Shown here piece after piece: positions 1-7,508 of a DNA stretch of 43,195 nucleotides. The DNA lies in the NCBI GenBank assembly GCA_012729595.1, contig JAAYCU010000162.1, positions 1 through 43,195 of the forward strand, in the 5' to 3' direction. The number at the start of each line of letters is the position of its first letter. The stretch's first letter is position 1. The stretch is from Phycisphaerales bacterium. GTDB taxonomy: Bacteria > Planctomycetota > Phycisphaerae > UBA1845 > PWPN01. The translations under genes were made by a program, and so were the position numbers. Below the pieces are notes generated by a model. The model saw only the letters and a program-made list of their open reading frames with translations. It made no database searches and was not told the DNA's origin.

Positions 1-1
1 C

Positions 2-262
2 TATCCCGACCTCCAGACGGTACGTCCGCAAAGATTACGACCGTTCCTCACCAAGGCCCTGAAGGTCTTCGGGGATGAGCGTTATCGAAACTGGCTCGAC
101 AAACTTCCCGATGACGATCCCGATAGTACTGAAAAAAAGGCACCTGAAGCGCCAGGTCCGACCGCGGTCGATGATGTGCGCCGCTTACGAGAGCGGCTCA
201 GCGCGGAGTTTGATGGCGACGTTCGTCGTCTCGCGGAGCACGCTGAACGTGTGGTCGAATAA
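2..262 (+). CDS. C-terminal end of an unrecognised protein (partial)
   Basis: An open frame enters from the left edge and ends at a TAA at 260-262, giving 86 residues. The visible part starts YPDLQTVRPQRLRPF and continues with a basic, helix-prone stretch (KALKVFGDERYRNWLDKL), an acidic proline-containing linker (DDDPDSTEKKAPEAPGP) and a charged helix rich in R, E and L up to the end (VRRLRERLSAEFDGDVRRLAEHAERVVE). Codon use fits a real gene. I do not recognise the family: no catalytic motif, membrane segment or sorting signal is visible. It converges with the protease remnant at 427-828, with a hairpin between them. Confidence 0.5.
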   Translation, partial: YPDLQTVRPQRLRPFLTKALKVFGDERYRNWLDKLPDDDPDSTEKKAPEAPGPTAVDDVRRLRERLSAEFDGDVRRLAEHAERVVE

Positions 263-367
263 CACCAGGCATCGCTGGGGCTCAAGAAGGTTCCGTCGCC
301 TGTCACCACGCCGTGATCCGCTCGGCCGACAGGCCCCCGGGACCCGAGGCGTAAGGCCGTAGGCAGG

Positions 368-393
368 CCGGCAGGGTCAGCCCCCCCTGCCGG
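368..393. terminator. Hairpin between convergent genes
   Basis: A perfect 9-bp stem (CCGGCAGGG at 368-376, CCCTGCCGG at 385-393) with an 8-nt loop lies between the convergent end of the left-edge gene and the end of the protease remnant. There is no clear T-tract on either side, so a terminator role is inferred from position only. Confidence 0.4.
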
Positions 394-426
394 TATGGTC
401 CCGAGCCGGAGGGCCCCTCAAGTTCC

Positions 427-828
427 TCAGACGAAGCAGCGCTTCCTCCGTCCAAAGAGCAGCAGGGGCGCTCCAGCAAAAAGCAGCAGGACCGTCGAAG
501 GCTCCGGAATGGACGCCATGACCCCGTCGATCCAGTCGTTGTAAAGCGACAGACGAAGAGCGCCACTATCGCTTCCGTAGTGATAGTCCCCGAGGTAGAA
601 GCCAGAGATTCCCATAAGCTGGTACTCTCCGTCCACGTCGATGAACCAACCACCACCACTGTCACCAGGGGATACGACCCCACCAAGACGCTGATAGTTC
701 GGGTGGAAAGAGGGCGCAAAAAGCGCAAGCGCGTTGAAGCTCGGTATCGATGGCGATCCAAACCGCGTCAGCACATTGCTTGATCCGCGTTGAATCCCAT
801 CGTAGGTCCCATACCCGGTGCTTTGCCG
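427..828 (-). pseudogene. C-terminal remnant of a trypsin-like PEP-CTERM serine protease
   Basis: Read on the minus strand, the frame is open from 828 (just after an in-frame TAA at 829-831) to 427. It encodes TGYGTYDGIQRGSSNVLTRFG and then VVSPGDSGGGWFID, the active-site serine motif of S1 (trypsin) peptidases. The end is a PEP-CTERM anchor: IPEPSTVLLLFAGAPLLLF followed by GRRKR. The part carrying the catalytic His and Asp is missing, and the 66 bp left before pabA cannot hold it. The only start in frame is a GTG at 772-774, inside the conserved domain. It is therefore most likely a 5'-deleted gene with an intact tail. A short secreted protein translated from the GTG is possible but could not be a protease on its own. 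Confidence 0.7.
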
Positions 829-859
829 TTATAACCATTTTCGGTCCGGTCGGCCCATA

Positions 860-888
860 TTGACAATCGGCAGGGGTAATTCTACCCT
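860..888 (+). promoter_or_regulatory. Promoter of pabA/trpG, predicted leaderless
   Basis: TTGACA (860-865), a 17-nt spacer and TACCCT (883-888), then exactly 6 nt to the ATG at 895. Transcription would begin at or next to the A of the start codon. No Shine-Dalgarno precedes the ATG. The -10 box keeps the T, A and final T of the consensus. Confidence 0.55.
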
Positions 889-894
889 GCTGCC

Positions 895-1473
895 ATGATC
901 GTCTTGATCGATAATTACGATTCTTTCACCTACAACCTCGTGCAGCGGATCGGCGAGTTGGACCGCACGCAAGAGATTAAGGTGTATCGCAACGACCAGG
1001 TGACCTGCGCCGAAATCGAGGCCGACCGGCCGGACCATATTATCGTTTCGCCGGGCCCCTGCACCCCGCGGGAGGCCGGGATCAGCGTAGAGGTCATCCG
1101 GCATTTCGCCGGAAAGCTGCCCATCCTCGGCGTCTGCCTCGGACATCAATCGATCGGCTTCGCCTTCGGGGCGGAGATCGTTCGGGCCGACCGGCTCATG
1201 CACGGCAAGACCAGCGAGATACAACACGACGGGCGCACGATCTTCGAGGGGGTGGCCAACCCGTTCACGGCCACCCGTTATCACAGCCTGGTCATCAAAC
1301 CGGAAACCCTGTCCGCCGATTTCGAGATCACCGCCCGCACCGTCGATTCGCCGCAAAACGAGATCATGGGCGTCCGCCACAAAACCATGCCCCTCGAAGG
1401 CGTCCAGTTCCACCCCGAAAGCTTCCTGACCGACGAAGGGCCGAAACTCCTGGCCAACTTCCTCAAGATGTAG
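895..1473 (+). CDS. pabA: Anthranilate/aminodeoxychorismate synthase glutamine amidotransferase subunit
   Basis: A 192-residue class I glutamine amidotransferase that would release ammonia from glutamine for a chorismate-using partner (TrpE or PabB). It begins MIVLIDNYDSFTYNL, typical of TrpG/PabA. The nucleophile cysteine is in GVCLGHQ near residue 82, the oxyanion loop is VSPGPCTP, and the catalytic His and Glu are in FHPES near residue 170. Length and motif order are normal for the family. No synthase subunit or other tryptophan or folate gene lies nearby, so trpG and pabA cannot be separated; in many bacteria one protein serves both. The ATG at 895 is supported by its position relative to the promoter. 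Confidence 0.93.
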   Translation: MIVLIDNYDSFTYNLVQRIGELDRTQEIKVYRNDQVTCAEIEADRPDHIIVSPGPCTPREAGISVEVIRHFAGKLPILGVCLGHQSIGFAFGAEIVRADRLMHGKTSEIQHDGRTIFEGVANPFTATRYHSLVIKPETLSADFEITARTVDSPQNEIMGVRHKTMPLEGVQFHPESFLTDEGPKLLANFLKM

Positions 1474-1520
1474 TTCGCAAGGTAAGCCGTTAAGCGGGGC
1501 ACATCAGATTCCCCTGCCGG

Positions 1521-2804
1521 TCAGTCCGCCATGGCCACCGGCTGGCGCTGCATGGCCTGGAGGATGGGGCGGACGGTCTGAAGGCGCTGGCGGCTGCGCG
1601 GGTCGTCGTCGAAGAGGACCGACGCGCTGAACAGAGCCACGCCGTGATTCCAATAGCGGGCGTACTGAAGCTGCTGGACGGTGACGCGGTCGTCGTCGTG
1701 CATGTACACGCTGATGCCGGGGATGACCGGCTTGCCGGGTACGGCGTTCCTCCATTTTTCCTGACGGCGGCGGTAAAGGTCGGTGTCTTTCGTGTAGTTC
1801 ATGACAAAAGCGGCATCGATCAGACCCGCGCGGAGCCAACCAGGCCCATCCTGATGATAGCGGCGGCGGTGCTCGTCGGGATCGTGCCCGCACGCGGCCG
1901 TAAGCATGACTCGCGGCCGCGTCTGGCGAACCATGCGATGGATGCCGCGAACCAGTTGGGTCACTTGAGTGGTCCGCCAGTTCGACCATTGGGCGCCGGC
2001 GGAGGCCGGGGTCTTACCGCCGGAATCGAGTTTGAACAAGGCCGTCGTCCGCTGATCGCGCGGGTAATCGCTGCCCTTGGGAGACTCCTCGGAGGGAAAG
2101 CGGATGTAATCGAGGTGCAGGCCGTCGATCGGATATCCGCTCACGATCTCGGCGAACACGTTGACGAGATATTGGCGGACCTCGGGCAGGCAGGGGTTAA
2201 GGCTGACGTACCAGCCGAGAGGCTGGCGACGGCCGGCCTGGTCGTACCAGAACCATTCCGGGCGGCGGTTATAAAGCTGGCGAGCGTCGGCCGGTGGTGA
2301 ATCACCCCGCCAGGCGGGCAGCACGTTGACCCAGGCATGCAGGGCCAGCCCGCGGCGATGGGCCTCGCGACAGGCGACCTCCAGAGGATCGAAACCAGGA
2401 TCCTTGCCGTCCAGCTCCTCGGCCCACGGTTCGAGCTTCGAGCGATATAGAACGGTCGCGTTCCCCCGCACCTGAAAGATAACCGTATTGAAACCCGCGT
2501 CCCGACATTGGTCCATCAGATCGGCTATCTGACTGGGACTGGTGTAATTCTGGCGGACAACCCACACCGCCCGAGCCGGCCAGACCTTTTCCAGACGGGG
2601 AGGGGAAGGTTCCGGCTGCCGCTGTTGCGAACCCCATCCGAAGGACGGCTTGCCGGTGTCCGGGCCGGTCCCCGGCGGCGGGCATCCGACCAGAAGCACA
2701 AGTCCGAGCACGGCCGGGGAGACGAGCAGCCCACCCTTCGCACAGGCCATGATTTTCGTTCGCTGACGATTAAAACCGACGTGATTCGTCCTGAATCGAT
2801 GCAT
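1521..2804 (-). CDS. GHL10-family (DUF187) glycosyl hydrolase-like lipoprotein
   Basis: A 427-residue exported protein. A basic N-terminus leads into a hydrophobic stretch ending in the lipobox LLVGC, followed by a Pro-rich linker (PPPGTGPDTG), so it should be lipid-anchored. From about residue 75 it matches the GHL10/DUF187 TIM-barrel family: RAVWVVRQNYTSPSQI, DAGFNTVIFQVRGN, LHAWVNVLPAW, and GLHLDYIRFP with the conserved Asp. Members are predicted to act on glycans, and the substrate is unknown. The ATG at 2804 is chosen because AGGGAG lies 6 nt upstream; an inner ATG at 2750 would give a shorter signal peptide but has no ribosome-binding site. It appears monocistronic. Confidence 0.85.
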   Translation of the reverse strand: MHRFRTNHVGFNRQRTKIMACAKGGLLVSPAVLGLVLLVGCPPPGTGPDTGKPSFGWGSQQRQPEPSPPRLEKVWPARAVWVVRQNYTSPSQIADLMDQCRDAGFNTVIFQVRGNATVLYRSKLEPWAEELDGKDPGFDPLEVACREAHRRGLALHAWVNVLPAWRGDSPPADARQLYNRRPEWFWYDQAGRRQPLGWYVSLNPCLPEVRQYLVNVFAEIVSGYPIDGLHLDYIRFPSEESPKGSDYPRDQRTTALFKLDSGGKTPASAGAQWSNWRTTQVTQLVRGIHRMVRQTRPRVMLTAACGHDPDEHRRRYHQDGPGWLRAGLIDAAFVMNYTKDTDLYRRRQEKWRNAVPGKPVIPGISVYMHDDDRVTVQQLQYARYWNHGVALFSASVLFDDDPRSRQRLQTVRPILQAMQRQPVAMAD

Positions 2805-3054
2805 AGACGACTCCCTTCGCTATGACCAGGATTATCATAGCAGATAACTGCTCTATGGAAAACCGCGAATCCAGGAGATTCGTCATTCGCGTATTGCGGT
2901 TGGATAGTGCGTGGCCTTGCCGCCGGTTCTTCCGATCCGGGTCTGGAAGTCAGCCGGGAGCCCGATCGCTTCCTGCTTAACTTCGGCCAAGCTGATATTA
3001 GCCACAATCCGTATATTGCATGTCTTGCCGTTGCTACTTAATGCATTATCCGGC

Positions 3055-3840
3055 CTATGGGAGACATTGGCTGAAGAATTCCAGCAGCCGGGGACGGGCT
3101 GTTTCAGCCAGCTCATGCAGGGCCCCGTAATGATCCGCGCCATCGAACATCCAGAGCTGCTTCGGCTCGCCCGCCGCCTCGTATAACCGCCGGGCCATGG
3201 CCGGATCGACGATGCTGTCCTCCGTGCCATGCATGATCAGCAGCGGCCGCGGAGCGATGCGTCCCACGTAGTCGATCGGATTATAATCCTTGCTCATGAA
3301 ATACGGAACCCACCAGCCCACGATGCGCAAAAGCGGGTTGCGTCGCAGGTGCCAGGAAGTGATCCGGCGATAATGCTCGAACGCACCGTCGGCGGCCAAC
3401 CCGCGCAGTTCGGGGCGTTCGGCGGCCAGCACGATCCCCACCGCCCCTCCCAGCGATTGCCCGAATCCCAGGATACGCTCGGGATCGAGGTCCGGCCGGG
3501 CTCGCAGATAATCCAGAGCGGCGTGGGCATCAGCTATCGTGCCCGCACGGGTTACTGTGCCCGCCGACTGCCCGTATCCGCGATAATCAAAACACAGGAC
3601 GTTCCAGCCCTTTGCAGGCAGCCAGGCCGCATGCTCGAAGTGCCCGGTGATATTACCCGCGTTGCCATGCAGATGCAGGATGGTTCCACGGACCGGCGGC
3701 TGGCCGGGAAAAAACCACCCATGCAGTTGGACCCCATCATGGGTATGGAAATGCACCGATTCGTATGCCAACCGGTGAGCCTCAGGACGAGCATAGTGCC
3801 TTTGCGTAGGATGATAGAAAAAGCCGTCGCATCCAAACAT
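3055..3840 (-). CDS. Alpha/beta hydrolase (BEM46/YfhR-like)
   Basis: A 261-residue serine hydrolase of the alpha/beta fold. It has the oxyanion segment LHLHGNAGN, the strand FDYRGYGQSAG, the nucleophile elbow GFGQSLGG, the acid in HGTEDSIVD and the catalytic His in GADHYG. This matches the BEM46/YfhR group, whose substrates are mostly unknown esters or acyl compounds. Homologues often carry an N-terminal membrane helix, but here the frame is closed by a TAA two codons before the ATG at 3840, so the protein seems soluble. No Shine-Dalgarno is evident. It precedes no clear operon partner; the DoxX-like gene upstream ends about 80 bp away. Confidence 0.85.
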   Translation of the reverse strand: MFGCDGFFYHPTQRHYARPEAHRLAYESVHFHTHDGVQLHGWFFPGQPPVRGTILHLHGNAGNITGHFEHAAWLPAKGWNVLCFDYRGYGQSAGTVTRAGTIADAHAALDYLRARPDLDPERILGFGQSLGGAVGIVLAAERPELRGLAADGAFEHYRRITSWHLRRNPLLRIVGWWVPYFMSKDYNPIDYVGRIAPRPLLIMHGTEDSIVDPAMARRLYEAAGEPKQLWMFDGADHYGALHELAETARPRLLEFFSQCLP

Positions 3841-3918
3841 TGATTAATAACCCCAAGGCGACCGTATGTTCCCCGGCCGCCGAATACACCGCTCGGGCTG
3901 CGTACACCGGCCCGTAGA

Positions 3919-4380
3919 TCATCGTACCGCGCAGGACTTCGAAGACCGGCCAGACAAACCGTCAACCCCAATCCGATCATGGGGGCTCAGCAGGAGGCCC
4001 ACACAGCAGATCAGTACGTAGGTGTAGTTATCCGCCGCCGTATTAAAATTACCCGCCACCGACATCCCAAACGCCAGAGAGGTGGCAAACAATGCCGTGC
4101 ATACCCATGCGGCCTTAAGACGAAACCCACTGATCAGCCAGATCACGATCAAGGCCTCGATGAAAGGCGTGGCGTAAGCATGGGCCGTTACCATCCGCTC
4201 CGGGATCCAGGTGTTTTCAAAGGTCGTCTTAAAGTATTGGACGGTATTCTGTATCGTCGCCGCGCCGCCCTGCAACTTCCGGACCGCCGCGGCAAAAAAC
4301 AACGATCCGACCGCCAACCGGAGCACCACCGATGCCCACTGGATTACGTTACCCGATCCGAATAATTGGTCATTGCGCAT
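3919..4380 (-). CDS. DoxX/MauE-like integral membrane protein
   Basis: A 153-residue protein with about four membrane segments: WASVVLRLAVGSLFFAAAV, FIEALIVIWLISGF, AAWVCTALFATSLAF and YTYVLICCVGLLL. The first helix with RLAVGSLFFAAAVRKL is typical of DoxX-type proteins, a family of small four-helix proteins linked in some members to quinone or thiol redox chemistry. The actual function here is unknown. The ATG at 4380 has GGAG 8 nt upstream. The following gene on the same strand (hydrolase at 3840) is about 80 bp away, so joint transcription is possible. Confidence 0.75.
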   Translation of the reverse strand: MRNDQLFGSGNVIQWASVVLRLAVGSLFFAAAVRKLQGGAATIQNTVQYFKTTFENTWIPERMVTAHAYATPFIEALIVIWLISGFRLKAAWVCTALFATSLAFGMSVAGNFNTAADNYTYVLICCVGLLLSPHDRIGVDGLSGRSSKSCAVR

Positions 4381-4527
4381 TTGTGTTCTCCAAAAAGACC
4401 GGAGCAGTATTGTACCCCGCCGATGACCACACTGAAATCAATGGGAATCCTTAAATCCGGATTGGCCTGGATTCTCGGGATTTCACTGCGAAGTTGTGCG
4501 GCTGGTTGTTTCCGGAAGTTTTCCGAA

Positions 4528-5403
4528 TCATGTGGAGTGACGAAGTAACCGGCCGAGCTCGCCGTCAAGAATGGCCTCCACGGCGACGGCCACGCCGCCT
4601 TCGTCGTGGCCGCGAGTCTGTCGGCGGGCGACGGCCGCCACCTTCGGGTTCGCGTTGCCCATGGCGATCCCCAGCCCCGCCTCGCGGATCATCTCCAGAT
4701 CGTTCACGTCGTCGCCGATGGCCACGATCTGCTCGGGGCGGATGCCCAGCGGCTCGGCCAGCATGGTGATCCCGTACCATTTGTTCACCTGCGGGGCGAA
4801 ACACTCCACCACGTGCAGGCCGTAATTCGGCGCATAAATCGCGTTGCATTTCATCTGCCCGGCGGGAAATTCGGCATTCAGGGCGGCCAGCGTCTCCTCG
4901 ATATGCCCCGGCTCGTCCAGCACGCCGATCCGCACCGGCTCGGGCGGCAACTCCCGCCAGTCGTCGAACTCGCGCACCGGCGTCGGTGTATTGCTCCGCC
5001 ACCGCTCCACGCCCTCGGCCAAACGCTCGCCCCGGATCAGGCAAAACTCCGCCGGGTTTTCCCAACCATCGTAAGCCACCAGGAGCGGATAGCTCCGGTT
5101 TTGAAAGAACTCGGTCAACCGTTCGGCCAGCGGCCTCTCCATGGCCGTCCGCCGCAACGTCCGCCCTTCCGGCAGCGCGCTGACCACCGCCCCGAAGATA
5201 AACACGCCCGCATCCGAATCGAGCCCGACCGCCTCGATCACCGCCCGCGTCTCCGAAAGCGAGCGCCCCGTGCAGATACAGACCTTCATCCCCGCCTCGT
5301 GGGCCCGGTGCAGCGCTCGCCGATTGGCCGTCGGCACCTGCCCCCGCGAATCCACCAGCGTCCCGTCCACGTCCACCGCGATTAGTCGATAAGGTATATC
5401 CAT
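4528..5403 (-). CDS. Cof-type HAD-superfamily phosphatase
   Basis: A 291-residue HAD subclass IIB hydrolase. Motif I is AVDVDGTLVDS (nucleophile and acid/base Asp), motif II is CICTGRS, motif III carries the Lys in VNKWYG, and motif IV is GDDVNDLEM, ending in the usual Cof tail (GHDEGGVAVAVEAIL). Such enzymes dephosphorylate sugar phosphates or cofactor intermediates; the cap decides the substrate and cannot be read from sequence. The frame stays open for 43 codons upstream, but the ATG at 5403 is chosen because family homology starts there (MDIPYRLIAVDVDG) and a promoter sits immediately upstream. No Shine-Dalgarno is seen. Confidence 0.88.
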   Translation of the reverse strand: MDIPYRLIAVDVDGTLVDSRGQVPTANRRALHRAHEAGMKVCICTGRSLSETRAVIEAVGLDSDAGVFIFGAVVSALPEGRTLRRTAMERPLAERLTEFFQNRSYPLLVAYDGWENPAEFCLIRGERLAEGVERWRSNTPTPVREFDDWRELPPEPVRIGVLDEPGHIEETLAALNAEFPAGQMKCNAIYAPNYGLHVVECFAPQVNKWYGITMLAEPLGIRPEQIVAIGDDVNDLEMIREAGLGIAMGNANPKVAAVARRQTRGHDEGGVAVAVEAILDGELGRLLRHST

Positions 5404-5414
5404 AAGGACGCAAC

Positions 5415-5443
5415 TATATAGCCGCCGGCCGCCCGTATGACAA
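5415..5443 (-). promoter_or_regulatory. Promoter of the HAD phosphatase gene
   Basis: On the minus strand, TTGTCA (5443-5438), a 17-nt spacer and TATATA (5420-5415), with 11 nt to the ATG at 5403. The predicted 5' leader is only about 4 nt, which fits the absence of a Shine-Dalgarno. Confidence 0.5.
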
Positions 5444-5645
5444 CCCGGGCCACCAGTCGAACCGCCCTCCGAGTGCCCCGCAACTTCGTACAACATATTG
5501 AGCGACCCCGCAAAACCTGCCGGCAAGGCCAATCAGAACCCCAAGCGCAAGCGCGGGGCCGAAGGAGGATAATTGCTCGATACACGACGCATCATACTAC
5601 ACCGACCCATCACACGCGATTGGGATATCGCGGTATGCTGGTGCG

Positions 5646-5880
5646 CGAATCCTTTCTCGCACCCACGGACAGGCGAATCCTTTCGCCCTTCCTGCATTCG
5701 TGGGATGGGAATCCCGGACGGGTGGTATCGAGATGGGAATCTCGATACAGCGGAACAAATGATGTCGCCGAACCCATCGCCAATCCCAACGGGATTGCAT
5801 ATCCCAGCCCAGGGTCGCGGCGCCCGCCGCCACCCTGGGAATCGTTCACCCACCCCGCACCCAATCCCAACGGGATTGCG
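5646..5880. repeat. Cluster of short palindromic repeats
   Basis: Several perfect inverted repeats follow each other. GGCGAA/TTCGCC occurs near 5672. A 9-bp stem GTATCGAGA/TCTCGATAC sits at 5725-5733 and 5740-5748. The hairpin CAATCCC-AAC-GGGATTG occurs twice, at 5781-5797 and 5862-5878, within a 19-bp direct repeat CCAATCCCAACGGGATTGC spaced 81 bp apart. Between them lies CCCAGGGT/ACCCTGGG (5808-5815, 5832-5839). The arrangement resembles the palindromic intergenic repeats of many planctomycete-type genomes. No transposase is adjacent. Confidence 0.75.
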
Positions 5881-6233
5881 TCAATCCCGAATAAACCGTT
5901 CCGCCGCCATCCATCCCCTCGGAACCCTTTTTGTGTTATTCTAGGAATGTATCCGCCCGCGATGCGGACAATCGATAAGGAGCCGCCGGGAAAAAACAAA
6001 ATGCGCCAAACAAAGCCAAACCATAAAAAACGCTTATATCCCCTTGGCGGCTGGCAAGTTATAGCATTCATCCGTCGCGGGTGTGACCTGACCCCGCGCA
6101 CCCTGGTCAATTCCAAGAACACGCTGACCGAGGTGTAAAATAAAATGCAACGACCGGCGGATGGCATAATATGGGATAACCGGCCGATCTCGCCGGGCGT
6201 TCGGCGGCGGACGGCGGTCGAGGGAACTGGAAT

Positions 6234-7493
6234 ATGAGCGTTGCGAAAGTCGCCATCGTACGGACCACGCCGGCCACCGTGCTGGCCGACTATCACCGGG
6301 TGATGAACCTGGCCGGCTATCGCGACGTGCTCGATCCGCAGGCCGATACCGCCCTGAAAATCAACATCTCCTGGCATTTCTTTTTTCCCGGTTGCAGCAC
6401 CACGCCCTGGCAGCTCGAGGGCGTGATCCAGGCCATGAAACGCGACGGGTTCGATCCGAACCTGATCCACGGTTGCCACAACCGCACCGTGGTCATCGAC
6501 GCCCATCTCGGCGAACGGGAAAACAAGCAACTCAACGTCGTCCAGGCCCATAATCTGCGGAACGTACATCTATACGAGGGTGAGGAATGGGTCCATATCC
6601 GCGAGGCCGTCGGCGATTTGTGCGAGGAGTTTCTCTGTCTTAACCAGGTCTACCCCAACGGCTTTTCCATTCCCCGGCGGTTCATCGGCGAGAACATCAT
6701 TCACCTGCCCACGATCAAGACCCATGTGTTCACCACCATGACCGGGGCGATGAAGAACGCCTTCGGCGGCCTGCTCAACGAACACCGCCACTGGACGCAT
6801 CCGGTCATCCATGAAACCCTGGTCGATCTGCTGATGATCCAGAAGCGGATTCACAAGGGCGTCTTCGCGGTGATGGACGGAACCTTCGCCGGCGACGGGC
6901 CAGGGCCGCGGTGCATGACCCCGTACGTCAAGAACGTGCTGCTGGCCTCGGCCGACCAGGTGGCCATCGACGCGGTGGCCGCCCGCCTGATGGGCTTCGA
7001 TCCGCTCCGCGATGTGAAATTCATCCGCCTGGCTCACGAGCGCGGCCTGGGCTGCGGCGACATCAGGGACATCGAGATCGTCGGAGACGCCGAGGCCGCC
7101 GCCGAGAACTGGCATTTCGACGGACCGTTCAAGAAGATGACCTTCGCCAGCCGTATGCAGCACCGGATCTACTGGGGTCGCCTCAAAGGCGCTCTGGAAT
7201 GGTCGTTGCGGACCTGGCTGGCTCCGTGGGCTTATGTCGCCAGCGTGTTATACCACGACGTGTACTGGTACCCGCGTTTCAGTCGGCGGCAGATGCAAGC
7301 GGCCATAAGAAGTGAATGGGGGCGACTCTTTTTGAACTGGGAAAAGCTCACTCCCGACGAGCAGGGCTGGCCTATGGTTGGTCCCCTTTCAGCACGGGTG
7401 TTGCGTCGGACTGGCCAACTGCTTCGCACCGCCGTCGGCGTGCTCGGCACCTGCCTGGCCGAGGCCCCGGAAACCCGTCGTCGAAAATCATAG
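6234..7493 (+). CDS. DUF362 domain-containing protein
   Basis: A 419-residue protein matching DUF362 over most of its length: VAIVRTTPATV at the start, then TALKINISWHFFFPGCSTTPWQLEGVI, an HLPTIKTHVFTTMTGAMKNAFGG core, VMDGTFAGDGPGPR and ASADQVAIDAVAARLMGFDP. Some DUF362 proteins carry an added ferredoxin domain, but no Cys-rich iron-sulfur motif is present here. The C-terminal 120 residues have hydrophobic patches (WLAPWAYVASVLYHDVYWYP) that could be membrane-associated. The biochemical role of DUF362 is not established. The ATG at 6234 fits homology, with only a weak GAGGGA about 9 nt upstream. It converges with the DUF1537 kinase gene, 15 bp away. Confidence 0.85.
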   Translation: MSVAKVAIVRTTPATVLADYHRVMNLAGYRDVLDPQADTALKINISWHFFFPGCSTTPWQLEGVIQAMKRDGFDPNLIHGCHNRTVVIDAHLGERENKQLNVVQAHNLRNVHLYEGEEWVHIREAVGDLCEEFLCLNQVYPNGFSIPRRFIGENIIHLPTIKTHVFTTMTGAMKNAFGGLLNEHRHWTHPVIHETLVDLLMIQKRIHKGVFAVMDGTFAGDGPGPRCMTPYVKNVLLASADQVAIDAVAARLMGFDPLRDVKFIRLAHERGLGCGDIRDIEIVGDAEAAAENWHFDGPFKKMTFASRMQHRIYWGRLKGALEWSLRTWLAPWAYVASVLYHDVYWYPRFSRRQMQAAIRSEWGRLFLNWEKLTPDEQGWPMVGPLSARVLRRTGQLLRTAVGVLGTCLAEAPETRRRKS

Positions 7494-7508
7494 AACAATA
7501 CACTTGGT

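Larger units (their letters stand above)
5404..6233. other. Long intergenic region with no convincing gene
   Basis: These 830 bp lie between the divergent HAD and DUF362 genes. The left part holds the HAD promoter, the middle (about 5640-5880) a cluster of short palindromes listed separately, and the right part AT-richer sequence leading to the DUF362 gene. A stop-free plus-strand frame (5437-6138) runs across the region, but its translation is Pro/Arg-rich, follows the palindromes and shows no domain, so I do not call it. Around 6080 there is GTGTGACCTGACCCC, which resembles motifs sometimes found near REP-type repeats. Confidence 0.6.

Noticed and set aside
866-892. Hairpin GCAGGGGTA...TACCCTGC before pabA as an attenuator
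   Set aside because: The predicted transcription start lies at the ATG, so the hairpin would not be transcribed; it is more likely part of the promoter.
5780-5879. Possible CRISPR array from the repeated CCAATCCCAACGGGATTGC
   Set aside because: Only two copies 81 bp apart, with a palindrome instead of a spacer, and no cas genes.
5437-6138. A 233-codon plus-strand frame across the intergenic region
   Set aside because: Its product is Pro/Arg-rich, simply reads through the palindromes, and shows no domain, ribosome-binding site or gene-like composition.
6001-6138. A 45-codon plus-strand frame before the DUF362 gene
   Set aside because: The only AAGGAG lies too far (more than 15 nt) from the ATG; no conserved feature is visible.
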